NCBI GenBank assembly: GCA_947508155.1
Contig: CANNRM010000015.1
Coordinates: forward strand, 1 to 8,585
Source of the DNA: Rickettsiales bacterium
GTDB lineage: Bacteria > Pseudomonadota > Alphaproteobacteria > Rickettsiales > Rickettsiaceae
DNA length: 8,585 nt
Reading direction: 5' to 3'
A model generated the notes under the pieces. The model saw only the letters and a list, made by a program, of their open reading frames with translations. It was not told the DNA's origin and searched no databases. Made by a program: the position numbers and the translations under genes. Shown here one piece after another: positions 1-5,305 of the stretch. Position 1 is the first letter of the stretch; every line of letters starts with the position of its first letter.

Positions 1-873
1 ATGAACTCTTTTTTTATTTGCATCTATGCCAGCATCTAAACGCTCTTCTTCTTGTTTATACTCTAACGCTTTTGCGCGATATTCTGAAGCTAAAACATGA
101 TTATAATGTTGAAACTGTGATGCCAAACTTTTAAAGACAATATATTTGGCGTTAGGATTGATTGCTCCTGAATGCTTATTAATAGATTGTTCCGCCAAGA
201 TCAGATTGACAAAGTCAGCATCACCCTCTTTAAAAGTATCATTATATAGCGATACCACTAAATCATAGTCACCAAGAATCTTAGCTTGAACAATCATAAA
301 TTGCACATATTCAGCATCCTTATGATCATACATTATAGACAATCCATTCAATACACCTAACGCCAGATTCACAAAATTTTGCATAGAAGAATATTCTAAT
401 GCTACGTCTAGATGCTTTACACTTAATGAAGTATCTCCTGCACTTATTGCTTTTGCGAGACTATTTTGAACATCAGTATATATAGAAATAAAATCTTTTA
501 GCTTTTCAGCGGCAGAATTAATTTGGCGAACCTTCTCTGCATGTTTTATATTTAGCATCGTCGAACTTGCTATATCATATATTGCTTTAATAAATATTTT
601 TTTATATTGATCTGGAATATTAGCTAGATCTTTTTGAGTAACAGGTGGTAATTTCTTCTGGCTATGGCTATGACTTTGTGGAAGTTCCATCAAACATCTT
701 GCGTAAAGATCTTTTGATATTTGGTGTTGCGTTTTAATATGGATCTTATTACCATATTCACGATCGTGAGAACAATGTTCGAATACACTATCAAATAGCT
801 GCCAAATGTGCTGCTTATTGCAGAAATGACTTAGTAGTATAGATAGTTGCTGTGAGTTAAAAGCGAATGTCAT
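1..873 (-). CDS. Unrecognised helical protein, N-terminal 291 codons (runs off the window)
   Basis: The minus strand is open from an ATG at 873-871 to base 1 with no stop, so the C-terminus lies outside the window. The start is fixed by an in-frame TAA three codons upstream (882-880) and by a good promoter just above it. No strong Shine-Dalgarno is visible. I do not recognise the family. The protein has no signal peptide and no clear membrane span. It starts MTFAFNSQQL, has a His/Ser patch SHSHSQKK near residues 67-74, and is predicted from composition to be mostly helical. Residues 150-275 contain evenly spaced amphipathic helices that could be a degenerate TPR-like solenoid. The stretch at 262-290 (SEYRAKALEYKQEEERLD onward) is charged and coiled-coil-like. 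It could be a cytoplasmic scaffold or an effector, but nothing in the sequence settles the function. The gene lies downstream of frr on the same strand, but it has its own promoter. Confidence 0.8.
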   Translation of the reverse strand, partial: MTFAFNSQQLSILLSHFCNKQHIWQLFDSVFEHCSHDREYGNKIHIKTQHQISKDLYARCLMELPQSHSHSQKKLPPVTQKDLANIPDQYKKIFIKAIYDIASSTMLNIKHAEKVRQINSAAEKLKDFISIYTDVQNSLAKAISAGDTSLSVKHLDVALEYSSMQNFVNLALGVLNGLSIMYDHKDAEYVQFMIVQAKILGDYDLVVSLYNDTFKEGDADFVNLILAEQSINKHSGAINPNAKYIVFKSLASQFQHYNHVLASEYRAKALEYKQEEERLDAGIDANKKRVH

Positions 874-880
874 TATGGTT

Positions 881-919
881 TACTTTGTAATACATGTGTG
901 AACATTATATTACAAAGTA
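881..919. promoter_or_regulatory. Operator-like 12-bp inverted repeat around the -10
   Basis: TACTTTGTAATA (881-892) and its exact reverse complement TATTACAAAGTA (908-919) are separated by 15 bases. One arm lies in the promoter spacer and touches the -10; the other lies in the leader just before the ATG. A third, imperfect copy (ATTAACAAAGT, 919-929) overlaps the -35. Only one arm would be transcribed from the predicted start, which argues for a protein-binding site on DNA rather than an RNA hairpin. The regulator is not known. Confidence 0.5.
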
Positions 920-932
920 TTAACAAAGTCAA
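904..932 (-). promoter_or_regulatory. Sigma70-type promoter of the 1-873 gene
   Basis: On the minus strand TTGACT (932-927) is followed by a 17-base spacer and a perfect TATAAT (909-904). This predicts a transcription start near 897 and a leader of about 24 bases before the ATG at 873. It is the best-looking promoter in the window. The first base of the -35 is also the last base of the target duplication of the neighbouring MITE, so the insertion stopped at the promoter edge without breaking it. Confidence 0.7.
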
Positions 933-1109
933 CAAAAAAGTAACTACCCACGTCATCCCGGGCTTGACCCGGGATCCAGTTCTTAAAACTATAGTTTTCG
1001 CGTAAGCGTCAGTTTAAATAGTAAATTGACACACTATCGCGTGAATTATTTAGTTAAAGTACTGGATCCCGGGTCAAGCCCGGGATGACGTGGGTAGTTA
1101 CACAAAAAA
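932..1109. repeat. 8-bp target-site duplication bracketing the MITE
   Basis: ACAAAAAA occurs at 932-939 and again at 1102-1109, each copy touching the outermost base of the 41-bp arms. The sequence is A-rich and so of low complexity, but the exact abutment on both sides makes a true duplication the simplest reading. Removing the element and one copy restores a plain 3' flank for frr running into the promoter of the next gene. Confidence 0.7.
940..1101. mobile_element. 162-bp MITE with 41-bp perfect terminal inverted repeats
   Basis: Bases 940-980 and 1061-1101 are exact reverse complements over 41 bp. They start GTAACTACCCACGTCATCC and end GGATCCAGT on the inner side. The 80-base loop has no coding capacity. 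Each arm also folds on itself (CCCGGG..CCCGGG). The element is directly flanked on both sides by ACAAAAAA (932-939 and 1102-1109), an 8-bp target-site duplication that indicates transposition rather than chance pairing. No transposase is present, so movement would need one in trans. Read on the minus strand, the hairpin is followed at once by TTTTTTG, so it could also terminate frr transcription. A TTGACA (1026-1031) with TTTAGT 17 bases on is a weak promoter-like pair inside the loop. Confidence 0.8.
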
Positions 1110-1129
1110 TATGGTCTGTCACGAGCTAT

Positions 1130-1687
1130 CTAAACACTCATTATCTCAGCCTCTTTAGCCTTAATCTGAGTATCTATCTTTCCAACAAAATCATCCGTAA
1201 GTTTTTGAATGTCATCATTGATATCGCGTAATTCATCTTCGGATAGATCACCATCTTTTTCCATTTTTTTGGCCGATTCCATACCATCTCTACGCACATT
1301 GCGTATAGCAATTTTTGTATTTTCACCATATTTATGAGCAAGTTTAGCAAGCTCTTTTCGACGCTCTTCGTTCAAAGCAGGAATTGGAAGACGAATGATA
1401 TTTCCGTCAGTTGCTGTATTGATACCCAAATTCGCATCAGCAATAGCCTTTTCTACAGTTTTAACCATAGTTGCATCCCATACTTGCACAGTTACTGTAC
1501 GCGCATCAGGTGCGCTTACAGTACCAAGTTGAGAAATCGGCATTTTATTACCATATGCTTCTACAAACACAGGGTCTAATAGATGCACAGATGCACGACC
1601 GGTACGCAATCCTTTCATTTCATTGTCCAGCACATTCATTGCACCGTCCATACGGGTTTTTAAATCAGCAAGTAGTTCTTTTTTCAT
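1130..1687 (-). CDS. frr: Ribosome recycling factor
   Basis: This cytoplasmic factor acts with EF-G to split the post-termination 70S complex so that the subunits can be reused; it is normally essential. The 185-residue length is the family norm. The family signature is intact: LRTGRAS at 27-33 in the first long helix of domain I, the beta-rich domain II with the PISQLG segment near 50-54, [12 protein letters not shown] at 99-110, and the RNVRRD block at 129-134 holding the arginines that contact 23S rRNA. The start ATG (1687-1685) has a good Shine-Dalgarno, AGAAGGAC (1700-1693), five bases upstream. It follows pyrH on the same strand, the standard bacterial order, but with a 187-base gap that holds a hairpin repeat. 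The stop TAG is at 1132-1130. Downstream, the MITE hairpin plus U-tract may act as terminator. No abnormal residues are seen. Confidence 0.98.
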   Translation of the reverse strand: MKKELLADLKTRMDGAMNVLDNEMKGLRTGRASVHLLDPVFVEAYGNKMPISQLGTVSAPDARTVTVQVWDATMVKTVEKAIADANLGINTATDGNIIRLPIPALNEERRKELAKLAHKYGENTKIAIRNVRRDGMESAKKMEKDGDLSEDELRDINDDIQKLTDDFVGKIDTQIKAKEAEIMSV

Positions 1688-1743
1688 ATTATGTCCTTCT
1701 AATTTTGTTTTTTTATCGTTTGCTAGATGCTTGTGCGAGCCAA

Positions 1744-1869
1744 CGTCATCCTCGAGTGTTTGTTTGCAAACCTAGGGGACCTCAGGAGAGCAGAGTGATA
1801 CTTGATCGAGCGTTTCTCTTACCTAGTGAGATCCCCGAGATTTTGCTAAAGCAAAACTCGAGGATGACG
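1744..1869. repeat. Nested-hairpin intergenic repeat (copy A) between pyrH and frr
   Basis: The outer ends CGTCATCCTCGAG (1744-1756) and CTCGAGGATGACG (1857-1869) are exact inverted repeats. Inside each arm is a small hairpin, GTTTGCAAAC (1762-1771) on the left and TTTTGC-TAAA-GCAAAA (1841-1856) on the right. The inner flanks resemble GGGGATCTC (1829-1836 on the right reads GAGATCCC). The centre is less symmetric. It would be transcribed within a pyrH-frr message and fold into a large stem, possibly reducing frr read-through or protecting RNA ends. No U-tract follows it on the minus strand and no target duplication is visible. Confidence 0.75.
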
Positions 1870-1874
1870 GGGCA

Positions 1875-2600
1875 TTAATTAGTGATTTTAGTATAACTCC
1901 CTTCACTCCGCATCACTTTCGCAAATTCACCCTTCTGTTTGATTGAAAACACCTTGATTGGCAGGTTGTTCTCACGCGCAAGGGCGATCGCAGCCATATC
2001 CATAACATTCAAATTATTCTGTAACACGTCCGAATAAGTAACGCGTTCATACTTTACTGCATCTGAATTTTTATGCGGATCATCAGAATAAACCCCATCA
2101 ACCTGAGTGCCTTTCAACAGCAAGTCACAATTCATTTCTATCGCGCGAAGCACAGCAGCGCTATCGGTCGTAAAGAATGGATTCCCAGTACCACCAGCAA
2201 AAATCACCACCCTACCCTTCTCCATATGTCTCTTAGCTTTACGCCTCACATATGGCTCGCAAATGCTTGTCATTGGGATCGCAGATAAGACTCTAGTAAA
2301 AATTCCTTCTTGCTCCATAATATTTTGCAGAGCAAGCGCATTCATCACAGTTCCTAGCATTCCCATATAATCTGCAGCGGCGCGTTCCATGCCCAAGTTA
2401 GACGCAGAAACGCCTCTGAATATATTCCCACCACCAACCACAACACACACTTGTATGCCCATATCTTGGACTTCTTTTATATCCTGCGCGATGCGTTTTA
2501 ACGTGTCATAATCATGACCAAAGTTTTTATCGCCCATCAGCGCTTCGCCGGAGACTTTTAAAAGGACACATTTATATTTAGAATGGGGTTTGCTGGACAT
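1875..2600 (-). CDS. pyrH: UMP kinase (uridylate kinase)
   Basis: PyrH phosphorylates UMP to UDP with ATP in pyrimidine nucleotide synthesis; it is a cytoplasmic hexamer of the amino-acid-kinase fold. From the ATG at 2600 the protein is 241 residues, equal to the E. coli enzyme. Visible motifs are KVSGEAL (15-21, phosphate-binding loop), GGGNIFRG (56-63), [16 protein letters not shown] (134-149, UMP and ATP site), [13 protein letters not shown] (163-175) and MDMAA (200-204). A GTG at 2612 would add four residues (MNLF), but it would leave a leader of only about ten bases from the predicted promoter, and the MSSKP start matches relatives better, so I prefer the ATG. Neither start has a strong Shine-Dalgarno. 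rpsB and tsf, often upstream, are absent: htpG diverges from this gene instead. A DnaA-box 9-mer lies just above its -35. Confidence 0.98.
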   Translation of the reverse strand: MSSKPHSKYKCVLLKVSGEALMGDKNFGHDYDTLKRIAQDIKEVQDMGIQVCVVVGGGNIFRGVSASNLGMERAAADYMGMLGTVMNALALQNIMEQEGIFTRVLSAIPMTSICEPYVRRKAKRHMEKGRVVIFAGGTGNPFFTTDSAAVLRAIEMNCDLLLKGTQVDGVYSDDPHKNSDAVKYERVTYSDVLQNNLNVMDMAAIALARENNLPIKVFSIKQKGEFAKVMRSEGSYTKITN

Positions 2601-2629
2601 GAATAGATTCACTGTTTAAAGTTGGACCC

Positions 2630-2658
2630 ATGTTAGTATGAATAGAAAAAATTGTCAA
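2630..2658 (-). promoter_or_regulatory. Sigma70-type promoter of pyrH
   Basis: On the minus strand a perfect TTGACA (2658-2653) is followed by 17 bases and TAACAT (2635-2630, 4 of 6 match). The predicted transcription start is near 2623, giving a leader of about 22 bases to the ATG at 2600. The perfect -35 and exact spacing make this a likely promoter. It means pyrH-frr can be transcribed independently of any ribosomal-protein operon. Confidence 0.65.
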
Positions 2659-2667
2659 GCAACGTCT

Positions 2668-2676
2668 TTATCCACA
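2668..2676 (+). promoter_or_regulatory. DnaA-box 9-mer TTATCCACA
   Basis: The bases match exactly one of the classical E. coli high-affinity DnaA-box sequences. The site is ten bases upstream of the -35 of pyrH, so DnaA bound here could regulate pyrH. A single 9-mer could be chance, but it is one of two perfect copies in the same gap. Confidence 0.4.
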
Positions 2677-2851
2677 TTTAGTGTAACTTGAAAAACTAAT
2701 AGTATAATCAGAGATCTCTTTAACTTTAATCATTGTAAAGAAATACCTTAATATAAGGGTTTGCTGGTGAGTGCGCAGTTTTTTATCAAACCGTAGCAAA
2801 GGATATATCAGATCAATTTCTAAGAGCTATATTCAGCATTTACTCACATAG

Positions 2852-2873
2852 TTATCCACAATTTTGTGGATAG
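2852..2873. promoter_or_regulatory. Inverted pair of DnaA-box-like sites
   Basis: TTATCCACA (2852-2860) faces TGTGGATAG (2865-2873) across the four bases ATTT. The first is a perfect DnaA box; the second is a box on the other strand with one mismatch. Together they form a dyad (TATCCACAA / TTGTGGATA) lying just outside repeat B. It could be a DnaA site pair or simply a palindromic operator. Confidence 0.4.
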
Positions 2874-2879
2874 TTTTAC

Positions 2880-2993
2880 TCGTCATCCTCGAGGACGCTG
2901 CAAGCGGAGCTCGTGGATCTCGCGACACAGGAGGGTAGTATTACTCTTGCTTCACAAGATCCCCGAAAATGCTAGCATTTCCGAGGATGACGA
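2880..2993. repeat. Nested-hairpin intergenic repeat (copy B) upstream of htpG
   Basis: TCGTCATCCTCG (2880-2891) and its reverse complement (2982-2993) form the outer ends. The right arm holds the 14-bp palindrome AAATGCTAGCATTT (2967-2980) followed outward by CCGAGGATGACG and inward by GATCCCCG. The left arm hairpin is degenerate, with GTGGATCTCG as inner flank. The centre (about 2929-2950) resembles the AGTAATATTACT core of copy C. It ends about 40 bases above the htpG -35. Confidence 0.7.
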
Positions 2994-3034
2994 ATAAAAT
3001 TATCTAAATTCATTTACGATGAGCATATGTTACA

Positions 3035-3062
3035 CTTGTAATTTTTTAACTAATACATATAT
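3035..3062 (+). promoter_or_regulatory. Probable heat-shock (RpoH-type) promoter of htpG
   Basis: CTTG (3035-3038), 17 bases, then CATATAT (3056-3062) fits the alphaproteobacterial sigma32 pattern CTTG-N17/18-CYTATNT at all but one defined position. The same DNA also reads as a weak sigma70 promoter (TTGTAA at 3036, TATATA at 3058). The predicted start leaves a leader of about 25-30 bases to the htpG ATG. HtpG is a known RpoH target in many proteobacteria, which supports the call. Confidence 0.45.
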
Positions 3063-3095
3063 AAAGCCAGTAACACAAACTAAGGAGAAGCAAAT

Positions 3096-4952
3096 ATGTC
3101 AGTTGAAGTTAAAAAATTCGATACCGAAGTAGGTAAAATCCTCCAACTAATGATCCACTCACTTTATACAAACAAAGAAATTTTCCTACGTGAGCTCATC
3201 TCTAACAGCTCAGATGCATGCGATAAACTACGCTATCTATCCCAAAGTGATGCATCTCTTGTGGCAGATGATCCTGAAATGAAAATATGGGTTAGTATCG
3301 ATAAAGAAGCTCGCACAGTAACAATTCGCGACAACGGCATCGGCATGAACAAAGCCGATCTTATTGATAATCTGGGAACGATAGCACGTTCTGGAACAGC
3401 AGCATTCATTGAACAACTTAGCGGAGACTCCAAAAAGGATAATATGCTCATCGGGCAGTTTGGAGTGGGTTTCTACTCATCTTATATGGTTGCGGATAAA
3501 GTTGTCGTAATTTCCAAAAAAGCTGGTGAAAAACAGGCTTATAAATGGATTTCGGATGGTAATGGCGAATATAGCGTAGAAGAGTCTGAGGCTACGTTCG
3601 TACGCGGCACAGAGATTGTATTACATATCAAAAAGGATGAAGATACATATATCGATCATTTCCGCGTGAAGAACATCATCAAAAACTATTCTGACCATAT
3701 AGCAATACCTATTTATTTCATCGATGAAACTACAAAAAATGAGATCAAGCTCAATTCATCATCTGCTCTTTGGACAAGGCCTAAATCAGACATTACCGAA
3801 GATCAATATCTAGAATTTTACAAAACCATTTCCTATTCCGCTGATGTTCCATGGATTAGAATGCACAATAAAAACGAAGGAGCTGTGGAGTTCACAAATC
3901 TTCTATATATCCCTTCACAAAAGACTTTTGACCTATTTCACCCGGATCGCAAACGTCGCGTAAAACTCTACATCAAACGCGTATTTATCACTGATGAAAA
4001 TGTCGATATCGTACCGCATTATTTACGTTTCATACGTGGCGTTGTTGATTCTGAGGATCTTCCACTAAATATCAGCCGTGAGACCTTGCAACATAATGCA
4101 ACTCTTGAAAAGATCAAAAATGCTATTACAAAGCGTGTTCTTGGTGAACTTGGGAAGAAAAAAGATGAGGATCGCGAAACATACGAGGATTTCTGGGATA
4201 ATTTCGGTGCAGCCTTTAAGGAAGGACTTTGTGAAGCCATGACAGATCATGAGAAAATGCTGGAAGTATCAATCTTCCGCAGCGCTTTGCATAATAAAAT
4301 GATCTCTATGGATGAATATATCGCAAATTGCAAGCCAGATCAAAAAACAATTTATTATTTAAGTGGTGAAGATGCCGAAAAGCTCAAGAACTCCCCGCAG
4401 ATAGAAGGATTTCTTAACAAAGGAATCGATGTACTTTTATTCACAGATTCAGTGGATGATTTCTGGGTAAATAATATTGCGAATTATAAAGAGTTCGAAA
4501 TTAAGTCTGTAACCCGCAGCGACATTGACCTTGGCGATAAAAAGGAAGAAACTCAAGAAGAGAAAAAAGAAAATCCAGCAGAGCAAGATCTCATTGGCTT
4601 TGTAAAACAAACTCTGGGCACCACTATTAAAGATGTAAAAATGTCATCAAAACTTACTTCCAGCCCGGCTTGTTTAGCTGTAGGTGGCGATGCTATGGAT
4701 ATACGTATGGAACGCTTCTTGATTGAGCAGAAGCAGCTTGTTAGATCCACAGCGAAGATATTAGAGTTAAATCCGCATCACAAGATAGTGGTTTATATCA
4801 AGGATCATTTCCAGAAAAAAGACAAGGAATTGGAGTGTCAAAAACTGGTTCAGTTCTTATTTGACCAGGCCTGTATTGTTGAGGGTGAACCACTTAGGGA
4901 CGCGAGTGCATTTTGTAGATCTATGAATGAGTTCTTGGAAAGGGGTATGTAG
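3096..4952 (+). CDS. htpG: Molecular chaperone HtpG (bacterial Hsp90)
   Basis: This ATP-dependent homodimeric cytoplasmic chaperone remodels client proteins with DnaK. At 618 residues it is full length (E. coli 624). The N-terminal GHKL ATPase has [12 protein letters not shown] (30-41, with the catalytic Glu at 33 and Mg-binding Asn at 37), DNGIG (79-83), the lid segment LGTIARSG (93-100) and IGQFGVGF (119-126). The middle domain carries EFTNLLYIP (265-273) and [12 protein letters not shown] (321-332), whose Arg at 328 contacts the ATP gamma-phosphate. A short acidic and lysine-rich stretch (479-498) precedes the C-terminal dimerisation domain with [10 protein letters not shown] (522-531) and the MERFL helix. 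The start is the ATG at 3096, with AAGGAG (3082-3087) eight bases upstream. It is divergent from pyrH and appears monocistronic; no canonical terminator follows, only hairpin repeats. Confidence 0.99.
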   Translation: MSVEVKKFDTEVGKILQLMIHSLYTNKEIFLRELISNSSDACDKLRYLSQSDASLVADDPEMKIWVSIDKEARTVTIRDNGIGMNKADLIDNLGTIARSGTAAFIEQLSGDSKKDNMLIGQFGVGFYSSYMVADKVVVISKKAGEKQAYKWISDGNGEYSVEESEATFVRGTEIVLHIKKDEDTYIDHFRVKNIIKNYSDHIAIPIYFIDETTKNEIKLNSSSALWTRPKSDITEDQYLEFYKTISYSADVPWIRMHNKNEGAVEFTNLLYIPSQKTFDLFHPDRKRRVKLYIKRVFITDENVDIVPHYLRFIRGVVDSEDLPLNISRETLQHNATLEKIKNAITKRVLGELGKKKDEDRETYEDFWDNFGAAFKEGLCEAMTDHEKMLEVSIFRSALHNKMISMDEYIANCKPDQKTIYYLSGEDAEKLKNSPQIEGFLNKGIDVLLFTDSVDDFWVNNIANYKEFEIKSVTRSDIDLGDKKEETQEEKKENPAEQDLIGFVKQTLGTTIKDVKMSSKLTSSPACLAVGGDAMDIRMERFLIEQKQLVRSTAKILELNPHHKIVVYIKDHFQKKDKELECQKLVQFLFDQACIVEGEPLRDASAFCRSMNEFLERGM

Positions 4953-4960
4953 GGAATAGT

Positions 4961-5000
4961 CGTCATCCTGGGAAATGCTAGCATTTTCGAGGATCTCGCG
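4961..5000. repeat. Solo repeat arm downstream of htpG
   Basis: CGTCATCC (4961-4968), the palindrome AAATGCTAGCATTT (4973-4986) and GAGGATCTCGCG (4989-5000) make one arm without its partner. The palindrome is identical to that in the right arm of copy B (2967-2980), so the two share recent ancestry. It begins eight bases after the htpG stop and could act as a 3' RNA stabiliser. Confidence 0.65.
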
Positions 5001-5006
5001 AGTGTA

Positions 5007-5119
5007 CCGTCATCCTCAAGTTTTGCATAGCAAAATCTTGGGGATCTCAGCGTACAAGAGTAATATTACTCCTGCGTCCTGAGATCCCCGCATTCGTAAG
5101 GCAAACTCTAGGATGACGG
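5007..5119. repeat. Nested-hairpin intergenic repeat (copy C), best-preserved copy
   Basis: The outer ends CCGTCATCCT (5007-5016) and AGGATGACGG (5110-5119) are exact. The left arm hairpin is TTTTGC-ATA-GCAAAA (5021-5035). The inner ends GGGGATCTCAG (5040-5050) and CTGAGATCCCC (5079-5089) are exact. The centre is the 14-bp palindrome GAGTAATATTACTC (5058-5071). The right arm hairpin is decayed. The layered symmetry is the clearest in the family. No target duplication is seen. Confidence 0.8.
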
Positions 5120-5123
5120 CTTG

Positions 5124-5137
5124 CGCTCGCAATGACG
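5124..5137. repeat. Fragment of a CGTCATTGCGAGCG-type repeat
   Basis: The bases are the reverse complement of CGTCATTGCGAGCG, the start of another very common alphaproteobacterial intergenic repeat. Only this end is present, directly next to copy C. Confidence 0.5.
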
Positions 5138-5154
5138 ATCTAACCATTTTCTTC

Positions 5155-5196
5155 TTGCATCACATGAAATACCAGCTATTTTACTCATGCTCAAAA
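5155..5196 (+). promoter_or_regulatory. Promoter-like module, copy 1 (shared with the methyltransferase gene)
   Basis: TTGCAT (5155-5160), 16 bases, TATTTT (5177-5182), then ACTCATGCTCAAAA. The same arrangement with near-identical bases occurs at 6951-6992 directly before the methyltransferase. Shared blocks are TTGCAT, AAATACCAG, TATTTTACTCA and TCAAAA. Here it lies about 110 bases before the likely start of the lysozyme-MuF gene, with a second promoter in between. Confidence 0.45.
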
Positions 5197-5238
5197 GTCA
5201 CACACAACGTATAATCCATCCGATACAAAAATTTCACC

Positions 5239-5268
5239 TTGAGTATTAGTGCAAGAAATTTTTATGAT
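5239..5268 (+). promoter_or_regulatory. Sigma70-like promoter of the lysozyme-MuF gene
   Basis: TTGAGT (5239-5244), an 18-base spacer and TATGAT (5263-5268, 5 of 6 match) predict a start near 5275. The GTG at 5249 and the ATG at 5264 would then lie upstream of the transcript, which supports translation from 5306. Confidence 0.45.
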
Positions 5269-5305
5269 ATTATGCTCATATATTCACCCCGAACAAGGAT
5301 ACATG

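Larger units (their letters stand above)
2613..3095. other. 483-base divergent intergenic region with DnaA-box-like sites
   Basis: This gap separates the outward-facing pyrH and htpG. It holds the pyrH promoter, a DnaA-like 9-mer at 2668-2676, an AT-rich stretch about 2680-2760 that includes GATCTCTTTAACT (2713-2725, similar to the E. coli origin 13-mers), a small dyad CCTTA-ATA-TAAGG (2746-2758), an inverted DnaA-box-like pair at 2852-2873, hairpin repeat B (2880-2993) and the htpG promoter. I see no coding sequence or tRNA in it. Confidence 0.6.
4953..5305. other. 353-base gap of clustered repeat fragments and two promoter-like sites
   Basis: It contains a solo repeat arm (4961-5000), a full nested-hairpin repeat (5007-5119), a fragment of a second repeat family (5124-5137), a promoter-like module shared with the methyltransferase gene (5155-5196) and a sigma70-like promoter (5239-5268). 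No gene or RNA gene is visible. It looks like a landing zone for intergenic repeats. Confidence 0.6.

Noticed and set aside
1471..1878. 135-codon plus-strand open frame over frr and the repeat
   Set aside because: It runs antisense to frr, whose identity is certain, and its end is built from repeat A. No ribosome site or recognisable domain.
2073..2370. Plus-strand open frames within pyrH
   Set aside because: They overlap pyrH motifs on the other strand and show no coding features.
940..5137. CRISPR array from the repeated CGTCATCC units
   Set aside because: The units are dispersed, palindromic, in both orientations and without regular spacers or cas genes.
5249..5305. Upstream GTG (5249) or ATG (5264) as start of the lysozyme-MuF gene
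   Set aside because: No Shine-Dalgarno precedes them and they lie on or above the predicted promoter; AAGGA fits the ATG at 5306.
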